From NCBI GenBank assembly GCA_050248795.1, contig JBFWRS010000014.1:21748-85747 (forward strand): a stretch of 64,000 bases of DNA, in the 5' to 3' direction. Positions 50,086 through 58,629 of the stretch are shown one piece after another (the stretch's first letter is position 1; each line of letters opens with the position of its first letter). Position numbers and translations under genes: made by a program. Below the pieces are notes generated by a model, which was not told where the DNA came from, did not search any database, and worked only from the letters and a program-made list of their open reading frames with translations. Origin of the DNA: CAZTDU01 sp050248795. GTDB lineage: Bacteria; Pseudomonadota; Gammaproteobacteria; Burkholderiales; SG8-39.

Positions 50086-50313
50086 CTATTTTACCCCAAG
50101 GGCTGCGCTGAGCGCCGCCTCGTCGAGGCGGTAGTGGCAGATCTCGGTGCCATCCGCCAGCGCCAGCACAGGCACGAGTTCGCCCAGGCGCGCCTCCAGT
50201 ACCGGGTCCGCATCGACGTCGAACTCCTCGAACGCGACCCCGCGAGAGCGCAGCGCCTGCGCCATCTCCTCGCAAAGATGGCAGTACGCGCGCCCGTACA
50301 GCCGCAGCATCAA
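50086..50313 (-). CDS. glutaredoxin family protein
   Basis: A 75-residue thioredoxin-fold protein with the redox pair C-H-L-C at residues 11-14 and the cis-proline segment LVPVLALADG. It is one domain with no signal peptide, so it is cytoplasmic. Its ATG overlaps the mucD stop by four bases, making it the last gene of the sigma-E set before a strong terminator. It resembles the small DUF836/YbbN-like glutaredoxins found at this place in other betaproteobacteria. Confidence 0.87.
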   Translation of the reverse strand: MMLRLYGRAYCHLCEEMAQALRSRGVAFEEFDVDADPVLEARLGELVPVLALADGTEICHYRLDEAALSAALGVK

Positions 50314-51740
50314 CCCTTGTCGCCCAGTCCGCTGACGGTGACGAATGCCATGCTCTCGCCGCGCTTGACCTGCAGCGTGATGACCGCGTCCTTGTCGAGG
50401 CCGGCGAGCAGCGTGTCGAGCTGCTCTGCCGATTTCAGCTCGGTGTGCTGCCCCTTGTGCACCAGCGACAGCAGCACGTCGCCGCGTCGGACTTCAGCCC
50501 TGGCGTCCGGCCGCACCTCGGCGACGAGCAGTCCGTGCTGGACCTTCATGTCGCGCCTCTGCGCCTCGGTCAGGTCCTTGACGACCAGGCCAAGCCTGTT
50601 GGCAGCCAGTTCGGTCGGCTTCGCACTTGGCGTGGCTTCGCTACCCGCGACGCGGTCTTCACGCAGTTCGCCGACGGTGATGCTGAGGGACTTGCTTGCG
50701 CCCTTGCGCCAGACTTCCATGTCGACCTTGGAGCCTGGCCGCGTGGAACCCACCAGCCTGGGAAGGTCGCTTGAGCTGCCCACCGGCTTGCCGTCGAAAC
50801 GCGTGATGATGTCGCTTGCCTTGACGCCTGCGCGGTCGGCGGGGCTGCCTTTCTCCACCGAGTTCACGAGCGCGCCGCGCGGCTTGTCCAGCCCGAACGA
50901 GGCTGCCAGGTCCTTGGACACTTCCTGGATCACCACGCCTATGCGGCCGCGGCTGACGCGCCCCTTCTCGCGCAACTGCTTCTGGATGTCCATCGCCACG
51001 TCGATCGGAATCGCGAAGGACAGGCCCATGAACCCGCCGGTGCGGCTGTAGATCTGCGAATTTATCCCGACCACCTCGCCGCGCATGTTGAACAGCGGCC
51101 CGCCGGAGTTGCCGGGGTTGATCGCCACATCGGTCTGGATGAAGGGCACGAAGTTCTCCTGCGGCAGCGAGCGTCCCTTGGCGGAGACGATGCCCGCGGT
51201 GACCGTGTTCTCGAAGCCGAACGGGGAGCCGATCGCGAGCACCCATTCACCCACGCGCAGGTTCGACGGGTCGCCCATGCGGACAGTGGGCAGGCCGGTG
51301 GCATCGATCTTGATGAGTGCGACGTCGGTGCGCTTGTCGGTCCCGATGACCTTCGCCTTGAAGTCGCGCTTGTCGGTGAACTTCACCGTGATCTCTTCCG
51401 CGCCCTCGACAACGTGCGCGTTGGTCAGGATGTAGCCGTCGGCACTTATGATGAAGCCGGAACCGAGCGAGCGGCTCTCCTGGCGGGACCCCGGGCCCTG
51501 CGGCCCGGGTTGCTGCCGCGGGATGAACCGGCGGAAGAACTCGCGGATCTCCTCGTCCTCGATGTCCGGCATGCCGGGAATGCCGACGACGCGGCGCACA
51601 GCCTGCGTCGTGCTGATGTTGACCACGGCCATGCCGTTGTCCTCGACCAGCCTGGTGAAGTCCGGCAGTTCCCGCTGCGCCGATGCGGCGGCGGTAAAGA
51701 ACAGCACGGTAATCGCAAGGAAGCTCTTTGCTGCGTACAT
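50310..51740 (-). CDS. mucD: Do-family serine endopeptidase (DegP/MucD)
   Basis: A 476-residue periplasmic quality-control protease. A signal peptide ends near A-S-A-Q (residue 22). The triad is His109 (TNAHVV), Asp139 (RTDVALIK) and Ser212 (NPGNSGGPL), followed by two PDZ domains (about 290-380 and 395-470). ATG 51740 is used; the frame is open upstream without protein-like content. In Pseudomonas MucD restrains the AlgU/RpoE envelope-stress response, which fits its place here. Confidence 0.94.
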   Translation of the reverse strand: MYAAKSFLAITVLFFTAAASAQRELPDFTRLVEDNGMAVVNISTTQAVRRVVGIPGMPDIEDEEIREFFRRFIPRQQPGPQGPGSRQESRSLGSGFIISADGYILTNAHVVEGAEEITVKFTDKRDFKAKVIGTDKRTDVALIKIDATGLPTVRMGDPSNLRVGEWVLAIGSPFGFENTVTAGIVSAKGRSLPQENFVPFIQTDVAINPGNSGGPLFNMRGEVVGINSQIYSRTGGFMGLSFAIPIDVAMDIQKQLREKGRVSRGRIGVVIQEVSKDLAASFGLDKPRGALVNSVEKGSPADRAGVKASDIITRFDGKPVGSSSDLPRLVGSTRPGSKVDMEVWRKGASKSLSITVGELREDRVAGSEATPSAKPTELAANRLGLVVKDLTEAQRRDMKVQHGLLVAEVRPDARAEVRRGDVLLSLVHKGQHTELKSAEQLDTLLAGLDKDAVITLQVKRGESMAFVTVSGLGDKG

Positions 51741-51780
51741 TTCTGGATTCCCGCTCTGGAAAGGGTTGTTTGCTGCGGAT

Positions 51781-52764
51781 CTAGCGCCCGGGCTGGCGGA
51801 ACTCAACCGTCCCGGCAATCTTCTGCACGCTGGCCGCGGGGGCCTCGCCCACCACCGTGACGAGGTGATCGGCAACCTCGCGCGTGAAGATGTTGATGGC
51901 GCCCGCATTCGCGAGCCCGGTACGGCCACGTGCCACACCGTCGCGCAGGGGTTCGATGAATACCGACAATGCGGCGAGACCGTCCGAGTAGACCACGTGC
52001 CGCACGGTCCTTGCTTCCCTCAGCCTGCGCTGGACCTCGACCACCTTGCGAAAGCCGGGAAGCCCTTCGGCGTGGACTATCCAGCCTGCCTGCTCGAGGT
52101 CCATGGGGACCACTGCCGCGTCGTCGACGCGCCAGTCGCGGCTGCCCGGCTCGTGCTTCGCCTTGATGCGCTCGCGCGACACGCCGCCGAGCGTCAATTG
52201 CGTGAAGCGGAACTGCTCCACCGTGTTGCCGTTCTCGTCCAGCGTGCGCGATTTCAGCAGCATGCCGGTCTTCAGGTCGGCCCACAGCTTGTAGCCGTAG
52301 CGCAGGTTGTCCCTCGGCTTGAGGAGCACTGCCTGGCAATCGTAGCCTGCCACCCTGTTGCGTCCGCCCAGCGTGATTTCATAGTGCGAGGCCAGGCTGC
52401 TGATGTGGTCCGGCAACACCGCCGGGAAGCTCCGCTTGTCGGCGAAGCGGTCGACCTTGATGGTCTGGCTGTCGGGGAGGTAGCAGCGCACTCCGTCCCT
52501 GGTGCGGATGATCTCGCGTGCCTGCCCATCCACCACTTCCAGCCGCTCGATCGCGCCGTCGGCCGAGACCAGCCTTGCGATGCGCGACGCTTCCATGCGT
52601 TCGCCTTGCTGGTAGACGAAGGTGCCGGAATAGGACAGTTTCTGCGTCGCGTCGTGGATCTTGCGCAGCCACCCGAGCGCATCAGCCGTGGTCTGCGCCA
52701 CGGCGAAGCCCGGGACCAGCAGCTGCGCGCCCGCGATCGCCAGTGCGGCGGCGAATCCCTTCAA
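51781..52764 (-). CDS. rseB: sigma-E factor regulatory protein RseB/MucB
   Basis: A 327-residue periplasmic protein that binds RseA and senses lipoprotein or LPS stress. A signal peptide covers residues 1-25 (ending A-V-A-Q), then the large MucB/RseB LolA-like domain with YSGTFVYQQGERMEASRI and CYLPDSQTIKVDR, and a small C-terminal domain. The start is a TTG at 52764, overlapping the rseA stop as TTGA. Confidence 0.92.
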   Translation of the reverse strand: MKGFAAALAIAGAQLLVPGFAVAQTTADALGWLRKIHDATQKLSYSGTFVYQQGERMEASRIARLVSADGAIERLEVVDGQAREIIRTRDGVRCYLPDSQTIKVDRFADKRSFPAVLPDHISSLASHYEITLGGRNRVAGYDCQAVLLKPRDNLRYGYKLWADLKTGMLLKSRTLDENGNTVEQFRFTQLTLGGVSRERIKAKHEPGSRDWRVDDAAVVPMDLEQAGWIVHAEGLPGFRKVVEVQRRLREARTVRHVVYSDGLAALSVFIEPLRDGVARGRTGLANAGAINIFTREVADHLVTVVGEAPAASVQKIAGTVEFRQPGR

Positions 52765-53321
52765 CGCCCGCCCTCCGCGGATCGCGTCGACACCGTGCGA
52801 ACGTAGGGCGCGACGCCCTGGAAGCTGTTGCGCGGCGAATATGCCTGGTGCGCCAGCAGGTAGTCGTCCGCGGCGTCGGTGAGCTGGAGCGCGGCCGGAG
52901 CCTTTGCCTTGATCTCGACGGGCGCCTTGACGATGGTCAATGGGGCCTGCGGCATGGGCTGGGCCGTCCGTGCAACGAGGTCCGGGCCCGAGCCGGGTTG
53001 CGGCGCCAGCGCGACCCAGCCGACGAGCGCGACCGCGGCGACGCTCGCGGCTGCGGAAAGGGCCATCCAGCGGGGCCTCTGCGCCACCTGCCTGTCCGCC
53101 GTTCGCGGTGCCAGCACCGTGGGCTCCTCGGCTATGCGCGCCGCGACGCGGTCGGCGAAGCCGTCGGAGGTCAACCGGGTATCGCGCAACGCATCGCTTA
53201 TCAGGTGATAGGTGCGCCATGCATCCAGGGCTTCGCCGGATTCGCGCAGCGATGCAAAGGTGGCAGGGAAATCATGCGGCTCCAGTTCGCCGTCCATCAG
53301 TGCAGACACGCGTTCTTTCAT
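52761..53321 (-). CDS. rseA: sigma-E anti-sigma factor RseA
   Basis: A 186-residue single-span membrane protein. The cytoplasmic domain opens MKERVSALMDGELE, the RseA N-terminal motif that clamps RpoE. One membrane helix lies at about residues 86-106, and the periplasmic tail binds RseB. ATG 53321 is four bases after the rpoE stop. Cleavage by DegS and RseP-type proteases, encoded elsewhere, would release RpoE. Confidence 0.9.
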   Translation of the reverse strand: MKERVSALMDGELEPHDFPATFASLRESGEALDAWRTYHLISDALRDTRLTSDGFADRVAARIAEEPTVLAPRTADRQVAQRPRWMALSAAASVAAVALVGWVALAPQPGSGPDLVARTAQPMPQAPLTIVKAPVEIKAKAPAALQLTDAADDYLLAHQAYSPRNSFQGVAPYVRTVSTRSAEGGR

Positions 53322-53325
53322 GGCT

Positions 53326-53928
53326 TCACCACCTCTTGTCCTGGCGTTTGTCGACCAGCGGGGCAAGCTTCACGGCGATCGCCTCGCGCGCCCTGAAGAT
53401 CCTGGAGCGCACCGTACCGATCGGGCAATCCATGATCCTTGCTATGTCCTCGTAGCTCATGCCTTCCATCTCCCGCAACTGTATCGCCGTGCGCAGTTCC
53501 TCCGGCAACTCGTCGATCGCGCCGTTCACCGTCGCGGCGATCTCCTTCGACAGCAGCACGCTCTCGGGCGTGTTGATGTCGCGCAACTGCTCGCCTTCGT
53601 CCAGGCCCTCTGCATCCTCGGCCTCCACCTCCGTGCTGGTGGGGGCCCGCCTGCCCGTCGCCACCAGGTGGTTCTTGGCGGTGTTGATGCCGATCCGGTA
53701 CAGCCACGTATAGAAGGCGCTTTCGCCGCGGAACGCCGGCAGTGCCCGGTAAGCCTTGATGAAGGCCTCCTGGGCCACGTCCTCTACTTCTGCCGCGTCG
53801 CGAATGTAGCGCGAAAGCAGCCTTACGAGCTTGCGCTGGTACTTTTCCACCAGCAGCCCGAAGGCACGCTTGTCGCCCGCCTGCGCCTTCACTACCAGGC
53901 CCTGGTCGATCTCGCGATCGGTGCTCAT
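53326..53928 (-). CDS. rpoE: RNA polymerase sigma factor RpoE (AlgU-type)
   Basis: A 200-residue ECF sigma factor for envelope stress. Region 2 has YIRDAAEVEDVAQEAFIKAYRALPAFRGESAFYTWLYRI, and region 4 ends with EGMSYEDIARIMDCPIGTVRSRIFRARE. An acidic linker (EAEDAEGLDEGEQ) lies between. It is first in rpoE-rseA-rseB-mucD-grx. No rseC is found. Confidence 0.95.
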   Translation of the reverse strand: MSTDREIDQGLVVKAQAGDKRAFGLLVEKYQRKLVRLLSRYIRDAAEVEDVAQEAFIKAYRALPAFRGESAFYTWLYRIGINTAKNHLVATGRRAPTSTEVEAEDAEGLDEGEQLRDINTPESVLLSKEIAATVNGAIDELPEELRTAIQLREMEGMSYEDIARIMDCPIGTVRSRIFRAREAIAVKLAPLVDKRQDKRW

Positions 53929-53977
53929 ATCACTGACAATCCCGCATCGATTTAGTTCTGCCGTCCATGCCGCGCGC

Positions 53978-54418
53978 TCAGGCGAGGGCCGGGGCCGCCG
54001 CCGCGATCCCGCCCCAGAGCGCCCAGACCCGCAAGCGCCTGAACTGATCGGCGCTCAGCATGTCTGAGGCGACCAGCAGCCTGCGGGCCGGCTGCCCGGC
54101 TGGAACGATCACCCAGAAACGGGTGACATGGCGCGGGGACGCAGCCAGCGCGAGCCTGGCACCACCGCCCAGACTGGCGCTGCCCTCGCCCGTGTCGGTC
54201 AGTTCCAGGCTGCGGATCGATGCAGGTCCGCGCAGCAGTGCCACGCGCCAGGCAACCGCGATGCCGAGCGCACAGAAAAGCAGCGCCACCGCACCGCCGG
54301 GCAGGCCCGGCCAGGCGACCAGCACGCATGCGCCGGCGACGGCGTGAATGGCAAGTATCCAGGTTGCAAGCACCCGGGACGGGTGCAGGTCGAGGCTGAG
54401 CCGCCGGGCGTCGCTCAA
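53978..54418 (-). CDS. YgfX-like membrane protein
   Basis: A 146-residue protein with two adjacent hydrophobic helices near the N-terminus (residues 17-58) and a soluble remainder ending LVASDMLSADQFRRLRVWALWGG, as in the YgfX/CptA family. In E. coli YgfX is a membrane protein linked to SdhE and once proposed as a toxin. It lies between fabF (ATGA overlap) and rpoE. Assignment rests on topology and the C-terminal motif. Confidence 0.65.
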   Translation of the reverse strand: MSDARRLSLDLHPSRVLATWILAIHAVAGACVLVAWPGLPGGAVALLFCALGIAVAWRVALLRGPASIRSLELTDTGEGSASLGGGARLALAASPRHVTRFWVIVPAGQPARRLLVASDMLSADQFRRLRVWALWGGIAAAAPALA

Positions 54419-55653
54419 GCGGGGGTGATGACCAGCGTCCCGTTGGTGCCGCCGAACCCGAAGGAGTTCGACAAGGCGGTGCGGATCTTCATTTTGCGCG
54501 CGGAGTTGGGCACATAATCAAGGTCGCACTGCGGATCCGGGTTCTGCAGGTTGATGGTTGGCGGAGACACCTGGTCGCGGGTGGCGAGTATCGTGAACAC
54601 TGCTTCCACCGCGCCTGCCGCCCCAAGCAGGTGTCCGGTCATCGACTTGGTGGAGTTCACGACCGACTGCCGCGCGCGCTCGCCCAGCAGGCGCTTGACC
54701 GCCATGGTTTCGGCGATGTCGCCCAGCGGCGTCGAGGTTCCGTGCGCATTGATGTAGTCGACCGTGTCCACGCCCAGCCCGGCGTCGCGCAGCGCGTTGC
54801 GCATGCAGCGGTAGGCGCCGTCCCCGTCCTCGCTGGGGGCGGTCATGTGGTACGCGTCCGATGAAACGCCGTAGCCGGCCACTTCGGCGTAGATCTTCGC
54901 GCCGCGCGCCGTGGCGTGCCCGTACTCCTCCAGCACCAGCGCCGCGGCGCCCTCGCCCAGCACGAAGCCGTCGCGGTCACGATCCCATGGCCGGCTCGCG
55001 GCAGCGGGATCGTCGTTCCGCGTCGACAGTGCGCGCGCCGAGGCGAAGCCGCCCATGGCGAGTTCGCTGACGCACGACTCTGCGCCACCGGCGATCATCA
55101 CGTCCGCTTCGCCGTAGCGTATCGACTTCGCCGCCTCGCCGATGCAGTGTGTCGACGTCGTGCACGCGGTGACGATGGCAAGGTTCGGACCCTTGGTGCC
55201 CAGCATGATCGACAGATTCCCGGCGATCATGTTGATGATCGTACCGGGGATGAAGAAGGGCGAGATGCGGCGCGGGCCATTCTTCTGCAGTTCGGCGTGC
55301 GTATCCTCGATCATCGGCAGGCCGCCGATGCCGGAGCCGAAGTTGATGCCCATGCGTTCGGCGTTGTCGGGAGTGATCTGCATGCCTGCGTCCTTCCAGG
55401 CCTGCAAGCCTGCCGCCAGCCCGTAATGGATGAACGTGTCCATCCTGCGGGCTTCCTTGGCCGACAGGTACTGCGTGACGTCGAACCCCTTCACCTCGCC
55501 CGCAATCTGCGAAGTGAGGCGCGAGGGATCGAACCTGGTGACGCGGGCTATGCCGGACTTGCCTGCCAGTACGCTGGCCCAGGCTTCGGCAACGGTATTG
55601 CCGACCGGGCTGATGATGCCCAGCCCGGTGACGACGACTCTACGGCGCTGCAA
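54415..55653 (-). CDS. fabF: 3-oxoacyl-[ACP] synthase II
   Basis: A 412-residue condensing enzyme that elongates acyl-ACP and makes cis-vaccenate. The active cysteine is in VTACTTSTH (Cys164), with histidines in INAHGTSTPLGD and SMTGHLLGAAG. Length is standard. It follows acpP by 21 bases and overlaps the YgfX-like gene by four. Confidence 0.96.
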   Translation of the reverse strand: MQRRRVVVTGLGIISPVGNTVAEAWASVLAGKSGIARVTRFDPSRLTSQIAGEVKGFDVTQYLSAKEARRMDTFIHYGLAAGLQAWKDAGMQITPDNAERMGINFGSGIGGLPMIEDTHAELQKNGPRRISPFFIPGTIINMIAGNLSIMLGTKGPNLAIVTACTTSTHCIGEAAKSIRYGEADVMIAGGAESCVSELAMGGFASARALSTRNDDPAAASRPWDRDRDGFVLGEGAAALVLEEYGHATARGAKIYAEVAGYGVSSDAYHMTAPSEDGDGAYRCMRNALRDAGLGVDTVDYINAHGTSTPLGDIAETMAVKRLLGERARQSVVNSTKSMTGHLLGAAGAVEAVFTILATRDQVSPPTINLQNPDPQCDLDYVPNSARKMKIRTALSNSFGFGGTNGTLVITPA

Positions 55654-55674
55654 GCGTGCTCCGGCAGGCCGGTG

Positions 55675-55914
55675 TCAGGACTTGGAATGCGACTTGACGT
55701 AGTCGATCGCCTGCTGGACCGTGGTGATCTTCTCCGCGTCCTCGTCTGGAATCTCGGTCTCGAACTCCTCCTCGAGTGCCATGACGAGTTCGACGGTGTC
55801 GAGCGAATCGGCGCCCAGGTCGTCCACGAACGAAGACTCGGTCTTGATTTCAGCCTCGTTGACGCCGAGTTGCTCGGCGATGATCTTCTTGACGCGTTGC
55901 TCGATGTTTTCCAT
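55675..55914 (-). CDS. acpP: acyl carrier protein
   Basis: A 79-residue acidic carrier of fatty-acid synthesis. The phosphopantetheine site is DDLGADSLDTVELVMALEEEF with Ser37. AAGGAAAAGGA before the ATG is a strong ribosome site. It has its own likely promoter and an upstream terminator, fitting its need for high expression. Confidence 0.97.
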   Translation of the reverse strand: MENIEQRVKKIIAEQLGVNEAEIKTESSFVDDLGADSLDTVELVMALEEEFETEIPDEDAEKITTVQQAIDYVKSHSKS

Positions 55915-55950
55915 TGTCCTTTTCCTTCCCTGTCGACCTGCGAGGCGGCG

Positions 55951-55959
55951 ATTTTACCA
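55951..55959 (-). promoter_or_regulatory. candidate extended -10 promoter of acpP
   Basis: The minus strand reads TGGTAAAAT, an extended -10 (TGN plus TAAAAT), about 37 bases before the acpP ATG. No -35 is evident, as expected for the extended class. Confidence 0.45.
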
Positions 55960-55978
55960 AAAGGGGCGCCCCCGCCCC
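55959..55978 (-). terminator. intrinsic terminator between fabG and acpP
   Basis: GGGGCG-GGGG-CGCCCC on the minus strand, six pairs and a four-base loop, is followed by four T, 10 bases after the fabG stop. The T-run is short, so termination is probably partial. Confidence 0.5.
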
Positions 55979-55988
55979 GGCTTCATCA

Positions 55989-56732
55989 TCACATGTACAT
56001 GCCGCCGTTGACATGCAGCACGGAACCTGTCACGTAGTCTCCTCCGGGCGAGGCAAGATATCCGACCGCGCGGGCCACGTCTTCCGGCTTGCCGAGGCGT
56101 CCCAGCGGGATCTGGCCCAGCAGCCCGGAACGCTGTTCCTCGGTCAGCGCGCGCGTCATGTCGGTATCGATGAAGCCGGGCGCGACGCAGTTCACCGTGA
56201 TGTTCCTGCTGCCCAGCTCCCGTGCCAGCGATTTGGTCATGCCGACCACGCCTGCCTTGGCCGCGGCATAGTTCGCCTGTCCCGGATTGCCCGCGGCGCC
56301 CACCACGGACGTGATGTTGATGATGCGCCCCCAGCGGGCCTTCATCATGCCGCGCAGCACGCCGCGCGACAGCCTGAATACCGCGCGCAGGTTGGTATCG
56401 ATGACCTCGTCCCATTCGGCGTCCTTCATGCGCATGGAGAGGTTGTCGCGCACGATGGCGGCATTGTTGACGAGGATGGAAATCTCGCCGAGCGATTTCT
56501 GTACTTCGGCAAGGAGGGCGTCGCACTGTTCCGGCTGGCGTACGTCGAGCACCCTGCCGCCACCCTCCGCACCGGCCTGACGCAACGCGCCAGCGATCGC
56601 CTCTGCCCCGGATTCGGATGTCGCCGTGCCCACCACCGTGGCGCCCAGGCGCGCCAGTTCCATCGCGATCGCGTGACCGATGCCGCGCGATGCGCCGGTC
56701 ACCAGTGCCAATCGCGCGTCAAGCGGCTTCAC
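55989..56732 (-). CDS. fabG: 3-oxoacyl-[ACP] reductase
   Basis: A 247-residue NADPH-dependent short-chain dehydrogenase of the fatty-acid cycle. TGASRGIG is at 12-19, and the triad is Ser142, Tyr155 and Lys159. The start is a GTG at 56732 overlapping the fabD stop as GTGA. The frame is open far upstream, but that is overlap with fabD. Confidence 0.95.
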   Translation of the reverse strand: MKPLDARLALVTGASRGIGHAIAMELARLGATVVGTATSESGAEAIAGALRQAGAEGGGRVLDVRQPEQCDALLAEVQKSLGEISILVNNAAIVRDNLSMRMKDAEWDEVIDTNLRAVFRLSRGVLRGMMKARWGRIINITSVVGAAGNPGQANYAAAKAGVVGMTKSLARELGSRNITVNCVAPGFIDTDMTRALTEEQRSGLLGQIPLGRLGKPEDVARAVGYLASPGGDYVTGSVLHVNGGMYM

Positions 56733-57673
56733 GAAGCCTCCCTGATCCCGGCGAGAGACTGTTCCAGCGACGCGCGGTCCGCGAGCGCCAGCGACTGCAG
56801 GCCCGGATCGATGCGTTTCACCATGCCCGCGAGTACCTTGCCCGGCCCGCATTCGACGACGTGGGTGATACCTGCGGCAGACATCGCCCGTATGGTGTCG
56901 GCCCAGCGCACCGGTGCCGCCGCCTGGCTTGTCAGCGCCGCCCGGATGGCTGCAGCGTCGCCGCTGGGCTTCACGTCGACGTTGTGCAGCAAGGGTACGC
57001 GGGCGGCGGAAACGGCGACCTTCTCCAGATAGCCGCGCAGTTTCTCCGCGGCAGGCCGCATCAGGCTGGAGTGGAATGGCGCGCTCACCGGGAGCAGCAG
57101 CGCGCGTTTCGCTCCCCTGGCCTTGCAGGCTTCCATTGCCCGTTCCACTGCCGCCTTGTGGCCGGCGATGACGATCTGCCCCGGGGTGTTGAAGTTCACT
57201 GCCTGTACCTCTTCGCCCTGCGCCGCCTCTTCGCAAGCTGCACGCACCAGTGCGTCGTCTAGATTCAGGATCGCCGCCATCGCGCCCACGCCCTCGGGCA
57301 CCGCATCCTGCATGGACTGCGCGCGGAACCGCACCAACGGCAGACAATCCGCAAACGACAGCGAACCTGCGGCAACCAGCGCGGTGTATTCGCCCAGGCT
57401 GTGGCCGGCGACCATCTCCGGTTCCGGTCCGCCCAGCTCTCGCCAGGCGCGATACGCCGCATAGCCCGCGGTAACCATCGCAGGCTGGGTGTTCACGGTC
57501 AGCCCGAGCTGCTCGGCCGGGCCTTCGTCCAGCAGCCGGACGAAGTCCGCACCAAGTGCGCTGCTTGCCTCTGCCAGCACGCCCTCCACGCCTGGCAGTC
57601 CGGCATAGGCCTTGAGCATGCCCACCGACTGCGAGCCCTGTCCGGGGAACACCATCGCCATCTTCATGGTCAT
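56729..57673 (-). CDS. fabD: malonyl-CoA-ACP transacylase
   Basis: A 314-residue enzyme that transfers malonyl from CoA to ACP. The nucleophile is Ser92 in GHSLGEYTAL; the FPGQGSQ motif is near the start and PFHSSLM supplies the histidine. The ATG at 57673 overlaps the fabH stop by four bases and gives MTMKMAMVFPGQ; ATG 57667 is an alternative. Confidence 0.95.
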   Translation of the reverse strand: MTMKMAMVFPGQGSQSVGMLKAYAGLPGVEGVLAEASSALGADFVRLLDEGPAEQLGLTVNTQPAMVTAGYAAYRAWRELGGPEPEMVAGHSLGEYTALVAAGSLSFADCLPLVRFRAQSMQDAVPEGVGAMAAILNLDDALVRAACEEAAQGEEVQAVNFNTPGQIVIAGHKAAVERAMEACKARGAKRALLLPVSAPFHSSLMRPAAEKLRGYLEKVAVSAARVPLLHNVDVKPSGDAAAIRAALTSQAAAPVRWADTIRAMSAAGITHVVECGPGKVLAGMVKRIDPGLQSLALADRASLEQSLAGIREAS

Positions 57674-58629
57674 ATCGTCGCGAGTACCGCGCCCCATGTG
57701 AAGCCGCCGCCAACCCCTTCCATCAGCACGCGCTGGCCGGGGCGGATCCGGCCTGCGCGCAGGTATTCATCCAGCGCCAGCGGGATGGACGCAGCGGAAG
57801 TGTTGCCGTGGTGGTCGACGGTGACCACCAGCCTGTCTGCCGCGAGCCCGAGTCGCTTCGCGGTCGCCTCGAGGATGCGCACGTTCGCCTGGTGGGGAAT
57901 CAGCCAGTCGATATCCGCGATAGTCATGCCTGCGGCGGCGACGGTCTCGCGGGCGACTTCGTCAAGGACCTTCACCGCGAACTTGAACACCTGGTTGCCG
58001 ACCATCTGCAGGTAGGGGGAACCGACGATCGCGCCGCCGCTCACGTTGCCCGGTACCGAGAGGATGTCGGCATGGCTTCCGTCTGCGTGCAGCGCGCAGG
58101 CATGGATGCCCGGCTTGTCGTCCGCAGCCAGCACCACTGCCCCGGCCCCATCGCCGAACAGCACGCAGGTGCCTCGATCTTTCCAGTCGAGGATGCGCGA
58201 GAAGACCTCCGCCCCTACCACCAGCACGCGCGAATGCTGCCCGCTGCGGATGAACTTGTCGGCGGTTGCGAGTGCGTAGACGAACCCGCTGCATACCGCC
58301 TGCAGGTCGAATGCCGGACAGTCCCGTATGCCGAGCTTTCGCTGCAGCAGGCAGGCGGTGCTCGGGAACACGTAATCCGGGGTCGACGTGGCGAGGATGA
58401 TGAGGTCGATGTCCTGCGCCGGGATGCCGGCGGCCTCGAGCGCCCTGCGGCTGGCCTCGAGCGCAAGGTCGCTCGAGGCGACCGTCGGCTCCGCGATATG
58501 CCGTGCGGCGATGCCGGTGCGCTCCCTGATCCAGGCGTCGCTGGTGTCGACGCGCCTGGCAAGATCGTCATTGGTCACCGGAGGGCCGGGAAGGAAGCTT
58601 CCTGTACCGACGATGCGGGAGTACCTCAT
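57670..58629 (-). CDS. fabH: 3-oxoacyl-[ACP] synthase III
   Basis: A 319-residue condensing enzyme that starts fatty-acid synthesis from acetyl-CoA and malonyl-ACP. The triad Cys113 (AVCSGF), His246 (PHQANVR) and Asn276 (HHGNTSA) is complete. It overlaps plsX and fabD by four bases each. Confidence 0.96.
   Translation of the reverse strand: MRYSRIVGTGSFLPGPPVTNDDLARRVDTSDAWIRERTGIAARHIAEPTVASSDLALEASRRALEAAGIPAQDIDLIILATSTPDYVFPSTACLLQRKLGIRDCPAFDLQAVCSGFVYALATADKFIRSGQHSRVLVVGAEVFSRILDWKDRGTCVLFGDGAGAVVLAADDKPGIHACALHADGSHADILSVPGNVSGGAIVGSPYLQMVGNQVFKFAVKVLDEVARETVAAAGMTIADIDWLIPHQANVRILEATAKRLGLAADRLVVTVDHHGNTSAASIPLALDEYLRAGRIRPGQRVLMEGVGGGFTWGAVLATI

Noticed and set aside
53932..53958. 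A sigma-E-like promoter (GAACT, 17 bases, TCAGT) before rpoE
   Set aside because: The -10 match is weak and the transcript would start inside the rpoE start codon.
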